From the NCBI GenBank assembly GCA_964243295.1, contig CAXTEJ010000032.1, positions 1 to 38,160 of the forward strand: DNA of 38,160 nt, written 5' to 3'. Numbering within the stretch: position 1 is the stretch's first letter; the number at the start of each line of letters is the position of its first letter. Under the pieces are notes generated by a model. That model was not told where the DNA came from, searched no databases, and saw only the letters and a list, made by a program, of their open reading frames with translations. The position numbers were made by a program, and so were the translations under genes. This stretch comes from CAXTEJ01 sp964243295 (GTDB lineage: Bacteria; Actinomycetota; Actinomycetes; Actinomycetales; Angustibacteraceae). Below, one piece after another: positions 7,072 through 16,986 of this stretch.

Positions 7072-7853
7072 GACGACTCCTCGGTGCGGGTGGCGACGAC
7101 GAACAGCCGGCGGAAGGGCAGCAGCGTGCCGAACCGTCGACGAGGGTAGGCCTCGCGAAGCCGCGCGGCGTAGGCCTCGACGAAGGCGGCGGACAGCTCG
7201 GGGGCCTCGGCGAGCGCGTCCAGCACCGGCCGCAGCCCCGTGCCGCGCACCCACTCCAGCACCGCGTCCTCGCCGGGCAGCACGTGCAGGTACGTCGTCT
7301 CCCACGCGTCGACGGCGAGGCCGGCGTCGGCGAGCAGGGCGGCGTACGCCTCGGGCTCGGCCACGCTGTCGGTGCCGCGCAGCACCCCTGCCAGCCGCCC
7401 GGCGAAGCGCGGCTCGGCCGCCACCTGGCGCATCAGCGCGTGGCTCGGCATGGCGAAGTTGGCCGGGACCTGGAAGGCCAGCGTGCCCCCGGGCGTGAGG
7501 TGGCCGGCCCAGGCGAGCAGCAGGGGCAGGTGGTCGGGCACCCACTGCAGCACCGCGTTGCTCACGACCACGTCGACAGGTGCCGGCGGCCGCCAGCTCG
7601 TCACGTCGCCGAGCGCGAACGTCAGCCGGTCGGCCGCGACCGTCCGGTCGAGCATCTGCGGTGACGAGTCGATGCCGTGCACCTGGGCCGCGGGCCAGCG
7701 CCGCGCGAGCATGGCGGTCAGCTCGCCGCTGCCGCAGCCGAGGTCGAGGACCCTCGCGGGAGCGTCGGCGCCGATGCGCGCGGTGAGGTCGACGAAGGGG
7801 CGGGCGCGCTCACCGGCGTACCGGGCGTAGGTCAGCGGGTCCCAGCTGGGCAC
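7068..7853 (-). CDS. tam: trans-aconitate 2-methyltransferase-like enzyme
   Basis: A 261-residue SAM-dependent methyltransferase resembling E. coli Tam, which methylates trans-aconitate, an inhibitor formed from cis-aconitate. The N-terminus WDPLTYARYAGERARPFVDL, motif I VLDLGCGSGELTAMLARRWP and NAVLQWVPDH fit this family. The GTG at 7853 is preferred over the farther GTG at 7892: it has GAGGAG with 6-nt spacing and starts where E. coli Tam starts, at the conserved W(D/N)P. It is divergent from a MarR gene with two palindromes between, and overlaps the downstream glyoxalase-like gene. The substrate assignment is by family resemblance only. Confidence 0.8.
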   Translation of the reverse strand: MPSWDPLTYARYAGERARPFVDLTARIGADAPARVLDLGCGSGELTAMLARRWPAAQVHGIDSSPQMLDRTVAADRLTFALGDVTSWRPPAPVDVVVSNAVLQWVPDHLPLLLAWAGHLTPGGTLAFQVPANFAMPSHALMRQVAAEPRFAGRLAGVLRGTDSVAEPEAYAALLADAGLAVDAWETTYLHVLPGEDAVLEWVRGTGLRPVLDALAEAPELSAAFVEAYAARLREAYPRRRFGTLLPFRRLFVVATRTEESS

Positions 7854-7901
7854 GGGCGGCTCCTCGGGTCGGGTCGAGGTGCTGAGCCTCACGCAGAACT
7901 A

Positions 7902-7933
7902 TCTTGACGTCAAGACTCTTTGTTCGACGTCGA
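7902..7933. promoter_or_regulatory. two candidate MarR operators
   Basis: A perfect 14-bp palindrome TCTTGACGTCAAGA (7902-7915) and a 10-bp palindrome TCGACGTCGA (7924-7933) have centres 20 bp apart, about two helical turns, in the divergent region between tam-like and marR-like genes. Both are centred on GACGTC. A TACAGT box (7952-7957) follows, 6 bp before the MarR GTG. Binding by the adjacent MarR is inferred. Confidence 0.6.
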
Positions 7934-7963
7934 GATGCACGACACGCGACCTACAGTGGGCGG

Positions 7964-8473
7964 GTGAGCGCGCAGGAGGCCGTCGACGAGGTCGACCGGA
8001 TCGTCACCGCCTGGGCCCGCGAGCGCCCCGACCTCGACGTCGAGCCGCTGCAGGTGCTCTCGCGCGTGACGCGGCTGGCCCGCCACCTCGACCGGGCCCG
8101 GTCGGCGGCCTTCGCCGAGCACGGGCTGGTCGGCTGGGAGTTCGACGTGCTGGCCGCGCTGCGGCGGGCGGGCGCGCCGTACGAGCTGTCGCCGGGGCAG
8201 CTGGTCACCCAGACGCTCGTCACCAGCGGCACGATGACCAACCGGGTCGACCGGCTCGCGAGCCGCGGCCTGGTCGAGCGGCTGCCAGACCCGCGTGACC
8301 GGCGCGGGGTGATCGTGCGGCTCACCGAGCAGGGTCGCAGCGCGGTCGACGACGCGTTCGCCGGGCTGCTGGCCCGCGAGCACGCCCTGCTCGCCGGCCT
8401 GGACGCCGGCCAGCGCGCCGAGCTGTCGGCCCTGCTGCAGCAGCTCGTCGCACCCTTCGACGCCCGGGCCTGA
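7964..8473 (+). CDS. MarR-family transcriptional regulator
   Basis: A 169-residue MarR protein. The winged HTH spans about residues 60-125: FDVLAALRRAGAPYELSPGQ, LVTSGTMTNRVDRLASRGLV and the wing ERLPDPRDRRGVIVRLTEQG, with the family's conserved D-x-R-D-x-R. The GTG at 7964 has no Shine-Dalgarno and sits 6 bp after a TACAGT box, suggesting a leaderless message. It is divergent from the Tam-like methyltransferase and glyoxalase genes, with two palindromes in between, so autorepression plus control of those two genes is likely. The ligand is unknown. Confidence 0.92.
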   Translation: MSAQEAVDEVDRIVTAWARERPDLDVEPLQVLSRVTRLARHLDRARSAAFAEHGLVGWEFDVLAALRRAGAPYELSPGQLVTQTLVTSGTMTNRVDRLASRGLVERLPDPRDRRGVIVRLTEQGRSAVDDAFAGLLAREHALLAGLDAGQRAELSALLQQLVAPFDARA

Positions 8474-8477
8474 CCGG

Positions 8478-9224
8478 CTACGGCGACCCGTCCCCGTCGG
8501 CGTGCACCACCAGCCCGAACGGGACCTCGTCGCACCGGTGCAGCGACCAGCCGGAGCCCAGCCGGCCGTCCCGCCACCAGCCCGGCACGTCGCGAACCAG
8601 GTCACCGGTGACCCACGGGCCACCGCAGGAGGTCACGACCCTGCCGGTCGCGGTCGTCAGGGTGGCCGGCGCGGGCAGCGCAGCCAGCGCCGGCGCGAGC
8701 AGGCGCTCGAGCTCGTGCACCCGGACGTCGGCGCCGACGACGCCGAGGAAGCGCCCGCCCGCCACGACGGGCACGGTGTAGGTCAGCGTGTACTCGTCGG
8801 TGCACAGGTAGTCCACGTAGGGCCCCGTGACGTGCGGCGCGCCGGCGTCGCGGGGGCCGGTGAACCACGGCAGCGTCGTGTAGTCGCGGAAGTCGTCCGC
8901 CTCGGGGTCGGACTGCACGGCCAGCCGGCCCGCGACCCTGCCCCCGCCGGCCGACGTCCACCACTCGAGCCAGTACGGCGCGTCGCCGAGGACACCGGCC
9001 GCGGCGACGTAGCCCGCCCCGGCGACGGGCAGCCCGTCGTCGATCAGGTCGGCCACCAGTCGCTGCAGCGGCGCGAGGTCGCTGCGCCGCAGCGGCGGAC
9101 CGGCCTGGACGATCGCAGCCCGCAGCCGGTCGAGGGCGGCGAAGAGGGTTCGGCTCAGCTCGTCGACGGCGGCGACGACGTCCCGCGGGGAGCTGACCGT
9201 CCGGTGGGTCGTGGGCGCGCTCAT
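8478..9224 (-). CDS. soluble Cache-domain protein
   Basis: A 248-residue protein with a Cache-type sensory fold at about residues 65-190. Visible signatures are PYWLEWWTSAGGG, DFRDYTTLPWFTGPRDAG, GPYVDYLCTDEYTLTYTVPV and FLGVVGADVRVHELERLL. Cache domains normally bind small amino or carboxylic ligands outside the cell, but no signal peptide or membrane segment is present here, so it appears cytosolic. It follows the GntR gene on the same strand (49-bp gap) and is divergent from a polyamine-type ABC operon. A role sensing the transported substrate is plausible but inferred. It converges with marR, the stops 4 bp apart. Confidence 0.75.
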   Translation of the reverse strand: MSAPTTHRTVSSPRDVVAAVDELSRTLFAALDRLRAAIVQAGPPLRRSDLAPLQRLVADLIDDGLPVAGAGYVAAAGVLGDAPYWLEWWTSAGGGRVAGRLAVQSDPEADDFRDYTTLPWFTGPRDAGAPHVTGPYVDYLCTDEYTLTYTVPVVAGGRFLGVVGADVRVHELERLLAPALAALPAPATLTTATGRVVTSCGGPWVTGDLVRDVPGWWRDGRLGSGWSLHRCDEVPFGLVVHADGDGSP

Positions 9225-9273
9225 CGGCCCATCATCCCGGTCGCCCTCTCGGCGCGGGGACCGTGTGGGCGCA

Positions 9274-10026
9274 TCAGGTCCGCACGACCTGGCGGCGCAG
9301 GTCGCGGACGGCCGTGAGCAGGTCGCTGACGTGCTGCTCGGCTGCGGCGCGGGCGTGCGCGCCGTCCCCGGCAGCGACGGCGACCTGGACGGCGACGTGG
9401 CGCTCGCACGCGGTCGCCGTCGCGTCGGCGGCGGCGTAGGGCAGCCACAGGATCGGAGCGATGGCTGACTGCAGGGCGACCTCCTCGCGGGTGAGGCGGG
9501 GCGACTGCGCGGCCACGGCGAGCTCGAGGTGGAACTGCCCCTCGGCCCGACGCCGCGCCCCCACGCCGTCGGCAGCCGCGAGCGCCCGGGTTCCGGCCGC
9601 GAGCCGCTCCTGGTCGTGGGCGTCCGCCCGTTCAGCGGCCAGCCGGGCGCACGTGCCGCTGATCGCGGCGTAGTGGTCGGCGAGGTCACGCAGCTCGCCG
9701 ATCCCGAGGTCGCCCAACCGCACCCGGACGACGGCGCTGGCCGGGTCGGCCGGCGCGCAGACGAACGACCCGCCACCGCGACCTCGTCGGGTCCGCACCA
9801 GACCCTGCTCGCGCAGCGAGGTGAGTGCCTCGCGCACCGTCACGGGAGCGACGCCGAGGCGCACGGCGAGGTCGGCCTCGCTGGGCAGCTGCTCGTCGTC
9901 GCGCAGCAGCCCCACGGAGATGGCGTCCGCCAGGCGCCGCGTCACCAGGTCGGCGCGCCCGACCGGCGACAGCGGCGCGAAGACCGCTGCGCGAGCCCCC
10001 GCGGACATCGACGCGGCTGGGCTCAT
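9274..10026 (-). CDS. GntR/FadR-family transcriptional regulator
   Basis: A 250-residue regulator. The winged HTH at about residues 25-95 has the GntR signatures LPSEADLAVRLGVAPVTVRE, then ALTSLREQGLVRTRRGRGGG; the C-terminal all-helical FCD-type domain (about 110-245) contains GQFHLELAVAAQSPRL, where FadR-like proteins hold a metal or ligand. It is divergent from the polyamine-type ABC operon and upstream of the Cache protein on its own strand, so it probably controls both. An inverted repeat at 10112-10123 is a candidate site. The inducer may be the transported amine; this is inference. Confidence 0.9.
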   Translation of the reverse strand: MSPAASMSAGARAAVFAPLSPVGRADLVTRRLADAISVGLLRDDEQLPSEADLAVRLGVAPVTVREALTSLREQGLVRTRRGRGGGSFVCAPADPASAVVRVRLGDLGIGELRDLADHYAAISGTCARLAAERADAHDQERLAAGTRALAAADGVGARRRAEGQFHLELAVAAQSPRLTREEVALQSAIAPILWLPYAAADATATACERHVAVQVAVAAGDGAHARAAAEQHVSDLLTAVRDLRRQVVRT

Positions 10027-10111
10027 GGCCGCCGCCTCGTGGCGTCAGCACCGAAGGTCACGACCTGGTCTCCGTTCGACGTCGTCGGGCACAGGGTCTT
10101 GCGGCATGACC

Positions 10112-10123
10112 TATGGAGCCATA
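10112..10123. promoter_or_regulatory. candidate GntR operator upstream of the polyamine ABC operon
   Basis: The inverted repeat TATGG-AG-CCATA lies in the 149-bp divergent region between the GntR regulator and the ABC ATPase, 52 bp before the chosen ATPase start. It is a modest AT-rich dyad; the assignment rests on symmetry and position. Confidence 0.35.
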
Positions 10124-10175
10124 TGTTTCGGCTCGCGTCCAGCCGGACGCCCCAGCGAGAGGCAGGTGTGAGCCG

Positions 10176-11258
10176 GTGGCCCAGCGCGCCGACACCCCCG
10201 CCGTCCGCCTCACCGGCCTGCGCAAGGAGTTCGCCGGGCGTCCGCCCGTGGTGGCCGTCGCCGACGTGAGCCTCGACGTGGCCGACGGCGAGTTCTTCTC
10301 GATGCTCGGGCCGTCCGGCTCGGGCAAGACGACGGTGCTGAAGCTGATCGCCGGCTTCGAGGAGCCCACCTCCGGCACCGTCGAGCTCGCCGGCACGGAC
10401 ACCACGCGCGAACCGGCCCACCGGCGCGACGTCAACACGGTGTTCCAGGACTACGCGCTCTTCCCGCACATGAGCGTGCAGCAGAACGTCGAGTACGGGC
10501 TGCGGGTGAAGAAGGTGCCGGCCGCCGACCGCCGCCGGCGTGCCGCCGCCGCCCTGGAGCAGGTGCGTCTGCCCGAGCACGGTCACCGCCGTCCGAGCGA
10601 GCTGTCCGGCGGTCAGCGGCAGCGGGTGGCGCTCGCGCGGGCCCTGGTCAACCGGCCCCGCGTGCTGCTCCTCGACGAACCGCTGGGCGCGCTCGACCTC
10701 AAGCTGCGCGAGCAGATGCAGGTCGAGCTGAAGGCGATCCAGCGCGACGTCGGCATCACGTTCGTGTTCGTGACCCACGACCAGGAGGAGGCGCTGACCC
10801 TCTCCGACCGGGTGGCCGTCTTCAACCAGGGGCGCATCGAGCAGGTCGGCAGCGCGACCGACGTCTACGAGCGCCCGGCCACGGCCTTCGTCGCGGGGTT
10901 CGTCGGCACGTCGAACCTGCTGCACGGCCCTGCCGCGCAACGGGTCCTGGGCCGGCTCGGCACCTTCGCGATCCGGCCCGAGAAGCTGCGGCTGCTCGGC
11001 CCGGACGACGCGCCCGACGTGGGCGAGTCGACCACCGCGGGCACGGTGAGCGAGGTGGTCTACGCCGGCCCGGTCACCCGCGTGGTGGTCGAGCTGGACG
11101 CCGGAGCCCGCGTCATCGCGGTGCAGCAGAACGCCTCTCGCGGCCTCGTGACCGCGGAGCGAGGTGACCGGGTGGACGTCGCCTGGCACCACGAGCACGT
11201 CATCGTCGTCCCCGACAGCCATCGCAGCCGGGCGCCCACAGCCAGCCAGAATGAATGA
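10176..11258 (+). CDS. potA: polyamine-type ABC transporter ATP-binding protein
   Basis: A 360-residue ATPase energising import. Walker A GPSGSGKTT, Q-loop TVFQDYALFPHM, signature LSGGQRQRVALARAL, Walker B VLLLDEPLGALD and switch His in VFVTHDQEEAL are all intact, and a C-terminal TOBE domain (about 270-355, containing FAIRPEKLRLL) is typical of the PotA/FbpC/MalK importers. The GTG at 10176 begins VAQRADTPAVRLTGLRKEF; an in-frame ATG at 10113 would add 21 residues but overlaps the candidate operator. It is first in the potA-potD-potB-potC operon. Polyamine specificity is inferred from the partners; related amines such as GABA or agmatine remain possible. Confidence 0.9.
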   Translation: MAQRADTPAVRLTGLRKEFAGRPPVVAVADVSLDVADGEFFSMLGPSGSGKTTVLKLIAGFEEPTSGTVELAGTDTTREPAHRRDVNTVFQDYALFPHMSVQQNVEYGLRVKKVPAADRRRRAAAALEQVRLPEHGHRRPSELSGGQRQRVALARALVNRPRVLLLDEPLGALDLKLREQMQVELKAIQRDVGITFVFVTHDQEEALTLSDRVAVFNQGRIEQVGSATDVYERPATAFVAGFVGTSNLLHGPAAQRVLGRLGTFAIRPEKLRLLGPDDAPDVGESTTAGTVSEVVYAGPVTRVVVELDAGARVIAVQQNASRGLVTAERGDRVDVAWHHEHVIVVPDSHRSRAPTASQNE

Positions 11259-11269
11259 AGGAGCAGCAC

Positions 11270-12481
11270 ATGCGAGCAACACTGATGACTCGGGCCCTCG
11301 CCGTCGCGGCGGTGGCCGTGCTGGCGGGCTGCGGCAGTGACAGCGACGGTGGTGGTGGCACCACCGCAGCCGCGCCGCAGGGATTCACCCCGCCCAAGCT
11401 GAGCCCGCTCGGTCAGCTCGGTCAGGCCGAGGGCGAGGTCAACGTGCTGGCCTGGCCGGGCTACGTCGAGGACGGCAGCAACGACAAGACGGTCGACTGG
11501 GTCAGCGACTTCGAGCAGGCCTCCGGCTGCCAGGTCAACGTCAAGACGTTCGGCACGTCCGACGAGGCCGTGCAGCTGATGCGCACCGGCCAGTACGACA
11601 CCGTCTCGGCCTCCGGCGACGCCACCTTGCGGCTCATCGCGGCGGGCGACGTCGAGCCGGTGAACACCGCGCTGGTGAAGAACTACCCTGACGTGTTCGA
11701 CACGCTCAAGCGCAAGCCGTGGAACTCGGTCAACGGCGTCGACTACGGCGTCCCCCACGGCCGCGGCGCCAACCTGCTGATGTACCGCACCGACAAGGTC
11801 AGCCCCGCTCCCGACTCCTGGAGCGTCGTCTTCGATGGAGCCAGCGCCTACAAGGGTGCCGTGACGGCCTACGACTCCCCCATCTACATCGCCGACGCCG
11901 CCGTGTACCTGATGGCGACCAAGCCGGACCTCGGGATCAAGAACCCCTACGCGCTGGACGCCAAGCAGCTGGCCGCCGCGGTCGACCTGCTGAAGGCGCA
12001 GTCGGCGAACGTCGGCGAGTACTGGTCGGACTACCTCAAGGAGGTGCAGGGCTTCAAGACCGGCTCCTTGAGCGTCGGCACGACCTGGCAGGTCATCGCC
12101 AACGTCGCCCAGGGCGAGAAGGCGCCGGTCGGCGTCGTCCTGCCCAAGGAGGGGGCGACCGGCTGGTCGGACACCTGGATGGTCGGGGCGAAGGCGCAGC
12201 ACAAGACCTGCGCCTACCTGTTCATGGACCACATCATCTCTCCCAAGGTCAACGCCCAGGTGGCGGAGTACTTCGGTGAGGCCCCGGCCAACCGCAAGTC
12301 CTGCGCCGAGACGGCCGACCCGAAGCACTGCGACACCTTCCACGCCGCGGACGAGGACTACTTCTCCCAGGTCTACTACTGGACGACGCCCATCCCGCAG
12401 TGCCTGGACGGCCGCACCGACGTGAAGTGCACCGACTACGCCGAGTGGACGAAGGCCTGGACGTCGATCCGCAACAGCTGA
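11270..12481 (+). CDS. potD: polyamine-type ABC transporter substrate-binding lipoprotein
   Basis: A 403-residue extracellular binding protein anchored as a lipoprotein: the signal sequence MRATLMTRALAVAAVAVLAG ends in lipobox LAGC with Cys21. The mature protein has the PotD/PotF fold (VNVLAWPGYVEDG near its start, then QYDTVSASGDATLRLI and VNGVDYGVPHGRGANLLMYR). It has several extra cysteines in the C-terminal part (KSCAETADPKHCDTF, PQCLDGRTDVKC), probably disulfides. The ATG at 11270 has GGAG about 7 nt upstream and lies 11 bp after potA, followed by the two permeases. The exact ligand is not certain. Confidence 0.9.
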   Translation: MRATLMTRALAVAAVAVLAGCGSDSDGGGGTTAAAPQGFTPPKLSPLGQLGQAEGEVNVLAWPGYVEDGSNDKTVDWVSDFEQASGCQVNVKTFGTSDEAVQLMRTGQYDTVSASGDATLRLIAAGDVEPVNTALVKNYPDVFDTLKRKPWNSVNGVDYGVPHGRGANLLMYRTDKVSPAPDSWSVVFDGASAYKGAVTAYDSPIYIADAAVYLMATKPDLGIKNPYALDAKQLAAAVDLLKAQSANVGEYWSDYLKEVQGFKTGSLSVGTTWQVIANVAQGEKAPVGVVLPKEGATGWSDTWMVGAKAQHKTCAYLFMDHIISPKVNAQVAEYFGEAPANRKSCAETADPKHCDTFHAADEDYFSQVYYWTTPIPQCLDGRTDVKCTDYAEWTKAWTSIRNS

Positions 12482-12501
12482 CAGCCACCAGGACCAGACG
12501 C

Positions 12502-13329
12502 GTGACGTCGACGGTGAGACGGCGGGCAGCCCTGGCCGGGCTGCTCGCCCCACCCCTGCTGTGGCTGGTGGTCGTGTACCTCGGTGCGCTGGCCGCCATC
12601 TTCGCCACGGCGGTCTGGACGACCGACCCGTTCACCAACCAGGTGGTGCGCACGTTCACCCTGGACAACGTCCGCGGCGTGCTCGGTGACCCGGTGTACC
12701 TGCGGATCATCGGCCGCACCGTCCTGATCGCCGCCCTGGTCACCGTGCTGTGCGTCGTCGTCGCGGTGCCGTTCGCGCTGTTCATGGCCAAGGTGGCGCC
12801 GCCTCGGGTGCGGCCGGCGCTGGTGGCGCTGGTGCTGGTGCCGCTGTGGGCCAGCTACCTGGTCAAGGCCTACGCGTGGCGCGCCATGCTCGCCCAGGAC
12901 GGCGTGCTCGAGTCGGCGTTCGGCGCGACGCCGGGCTACGGGCTGGTCGCTGTCGTCCTCACCCTGACCTACCTGTGGCTGCCGTACATGATCCTGCCCG
13001 TGTTCGCCGGGCTCGAGCGCCTTCCCGACTCGCACCTGTTCGCCAGCGCCGACCTGGGTGCCGGCACCGCGATGACGCTTCGGCGGGTGGTGCTGCCCGC
13101 GCTGCTGCCGGCGATCGCTGCCGGCAGCGTGTTCACCTTCTCGCTCAGCCTCGGCGACTACATCGCGGTGCAGATCGTCGGCGGCAAGGTGCAGGTGCTG
13201 GGCACGGCCGTCCTGCAGAACATCACGCTCGACCTGCCCTTCGCGGCAGCCCTGGGCACGCTGTCGGTCGTGGTGATGGTCGGCTACCTGCTCGCCGTCC
13301 GCCGCACCGGCGCGCTGGAGAACCTGTGA
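12502..13329 (+). CDS. potB: polyamine-type ABC transporter permease (PotB-like)
   Basis: A 275-residue inner-membrane permease with about six hydrophobic segments, the first at about residues 10-32 (LAGLLAPPLLWLVVVYLGAL). The EAA loop that docks on the ATPase is ASADLGAGTAMTLRRVVLPA, followed by LLPAI. The GTG at 12502 lies 20 bp after potD, with AGGA 13 nt upstream. PotB and PotC form the heterodimeric channel. No truncation seen. Confidence 0.9.
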   Translation: MTSTVRRRAALAGLLAPPLLWLVVVYLGALAAIFATAVWTTDPFTNQVVRTFTLDNVRGVLGDPVYLRIIGRTVLIAALVTVLCVVVAVPFALFMAKVAPPRVRPALVALVLVPLWASYLVKAYAWRAMLAQDGVLESAFGATPGYGLVAVVLTLTYLWLPYMILPVFAGLERLPDSHLFASADLGAGTAMTLRRVVLPALLPAIAAGSVFTFSLSLGDYIAVQIVGGKVQVLGTAVLQNITLDLPFAAALGTLSVVVMVGYLLAVRRTGALENL

Positions 13330-13339
13330 GGAGGACGCC

Positions 13340-14158
13340 GTGCGGCTGAGCCGGATCTCGCGGGCGGCGCTGTGGGCGGTCGGCGCCCTGGTGCTGCTGT
13401 TCGTCTACGCGCCGCTCGCGGTGGTGGCCCTCAACTCGCTGAACAGCGACCGCACCTTCGGCTGGCCACCGCCGGGCCTGACGCTGCGGTGGTGGCGGCT
13501 CGCGGCCGACCAGCAGGGCCCGCGCGACGCGCTGCTGACGTCGGTGCAGGCGGGACTCGCCGCGACGGCGATCGCCCTGGTGCTGGGCACGCTGCTGGCG
13601 CTGGCCCTCACCCGGTACGCGTTCTTCGGCCGGCAGTCGGTCTCGCTGCTCGTCGTGCTGCCCATCGCGCTGCCGGGCATCGTCACGGGGGTGGCCCTGC
13701 AGTCGGCGATCCAGAACGTCCTCACGCCGGTGCTCGGCATCTCGGCCGGGCTGATGACCATCGTCGTGGGGCACGCGACGTTCTGCATCGTCGTGGTCTT
13801 CAACAACGTGACCGCCCGGCTGCGGCGCACGGGCGGCGCCTACGAGACCGCCTCCGCCGACCTCGGGGCCGGGCCGTGGCTGACGTTCCGCCTCGTCACC
13901 CTCCCGCTGGTGCGGTCGGCGCTCCTCGCCGGGGGCCTGCTCGCGTTCGCGCTGAGCTTCGACGAGATCGTCGTGACCACGTTCACGGCCGGGCCCGGCA
14001 CGCCGACCCTGCCGATCTGGATCTTCAACAACCTGTTCCGCCCCAACCAGGCGCCGGTGGTCAACGTGGTCGCGGTCCTGCTCATCCTGGCCTCGCTGGT
14101 GCCGGTGTGGCTGGCGCAGCGGCTGGACGGCGCCGCCGCGGGAGGCGGCCGCATCTGA
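13340..14158 (+). CDS. potC: polyamine-type ABC transporter permease (PotC-like)
   Basis: A 272-residue second permease with about six membrane segments (first: ALWAVGALVLLFVYAPLAVV) and an EAA loop ETASADLGAGPWLTFRLVTL followed by PLVRSALLAG. The segment ALNSLNSDRTFGWPPPGLTL after the first helix is characteristic of PotC relatives. The GTG at 13340 has GAGGAGG closely upstream and lies 10 bp after potB. It is the last gene of the transporter operon and converges with the ABC-F gene, with only 4 bp between the stops. Confidence 0.9.
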   Translation: MRLSRISRAALWAVGALVLLFVYAPLAVVALNSLNSDRTFGWPPPGLTLRWWRLAADQQGPRDALLTSVQAGLAATAIALVLGTLLALALTRYAFFGRQSVSLLVVLPIALPGIVTGVALQSAIQNVLTPVLGISAGLMTIVVGHATFCIVVVFNNVTARLRRTGGAYETASADLGAGPWLTFRLVTLPLVRSALLAGGLLAFALSFDEIVVTTFTAGPGTPTLPIWIFNNLFRPNQAPVVNVVAVLLILASLVPVWLAQRLDGAAAGGGRI

Positions 14159-14162
14159 GTCG

Positions 14163-15980
<1,818 letters not shown>

Positions 15981-16029
15981 CAGCGGAGCACCTTCGGTGA
16001 GTCGGTCGGGATCGGGGGGCGGCCTGGTG

Positions 16030-16977
16030 TCACGAGGGCCGGGCGGGCTCGACCACGCGCGCGCCGTGCACCGGGCCGTAGGCCCGCTTCACGTCGCGGC
16101 ACGCGCCCGAGGCGGTGAGCGCCACCGACAGGTCGAGTGCGTGCTCGTGGTCACGGACGAGGAAGGCGACGGTGGGGCCCGAGCCGCTGACGAGCGCGCC
16201 CTGCGCGCCGTACTCACGGCCGACGTCGACCAGGTCTGACAGGCCCGGCCGCAGCGAGCAGGCGGCGCGCTGCAGGTCGTTGGTCATCGCGGCGCCGAGC
16301 GCGGGCGCGTCGCCGCGCCGCAGCGCCTGCATCATCGCGTCGCTGACGCGCGGCTGGGTCGTGATGCGCCCGCGGGTGAGCCGGTCGAACTCGGCGTAGA
16401 CGTCGGGGGTCGACAGCCCGTCGTCGCTGAGCGCCAGCACCCAGTGGTACTGCCCGCGGGCCAGCGCCGGTGTCAGCTGCTCGCCGCGCCCGGTGCCGAC
16501 GGCGGTGCCGCCGACGAGCGCGAACGAGACGTCGGCCCCGAGCTCGGCGGCCAGCGCCAGCATGTCGGTGCGCGACAGACCGGTGCGCCAGACCGCGGCA
16601 CAGGCCACGAGCGCGCCGGCCGCGTCGGCCGAGCCGCCGGCCATGCCGCCGGCGAGGGGGATGTGCTTGCGCAGCAGCAGGTCGACGCCCGCGGTGACGC
16701 CCGCGCGCTCGGCCAGCAGCCGCGCGGCGCGAACCGCGAGGTTGGAGTCGTCGTCCGGGACGCCGTCGCTCGACTCCCCCACGACGCTGACGGTGATCTC
16801 GCCGCCCGCGCCGGCCTGGTCGCTGGTCGTGGCTGTGATCTCGTCGAACAGGCTCACTGCGTGGAAGACGGTGGCGACCTGGTGGTAGCCGTCGTTCTCG
16901 AGGCCGCCCACCCGCAGCTCGAGGTTGATCTTGGCCGGCACGCGGACGGTCACGCTCGTCCCCCGCGCCGTCGTCAT
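16030..16977 (-). CDS. ispE: 4-diphosphocytidyl-2-C-methyl-D-erythritol kinase
   Basis: A 315-residue GHMP kinase that phosphorylates CDP-methylerythritol in the MEP isoprenoid pathway. The N-terminal VRVPAKINLELRVGGLENDG with YHQVATVFHAVSLFD, and the ATP-binding loop IPLAGGMAGGSADAAGAL (about residue 105), are diagnostic; the C-terminal GSGPTVAFLV is the third GHMP motif. The ATG at 16977 lies 9 bp after the rsmA stop. A TAGGGT sequence 6 bp before the ATG (16984-16989) overlaps the rsmA stop and could serve as an internal promoter. Length and motifs are normal. Confidence 0.97.
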   Translation of the reverse strand: MTTARGTSVTVRVPAKINLELRVGGLENDGYHQVATVFHAVSLFDEITATTSDQAGAGGEITVSVVGESSDGVPDDDSNLAVRAARLLAERAGVTAGVDLLLRKHIPLAGGMAGGSADAAGALVACAAVWRTGLSRTDMLALAAELGADVSFALVGGTAVGTGRGEQLTPALARGQYHWVLALSDDGLSTPDVYAEFDRLTRGRITTQPRVSDAMMQALRRGDAPALGAAMTNDLQRAACSLRPGLSDLVDVGREYGAQGALVSGSGPTVAFLVRDHEHALDLSVALTASGACRDVKRAYGPVHGARVVEPARPS

Positions 16978-16986
16978 CGGTCCACC

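Noticed and set aside
7854..7892. GTG at 7892 as start of the Tam-like enzyme
   Set aside because: The GTG at 7853 has a strong GAGGAG site and aligns with the known Tam N-terminus; 7892 has no site and lies next to the operator.
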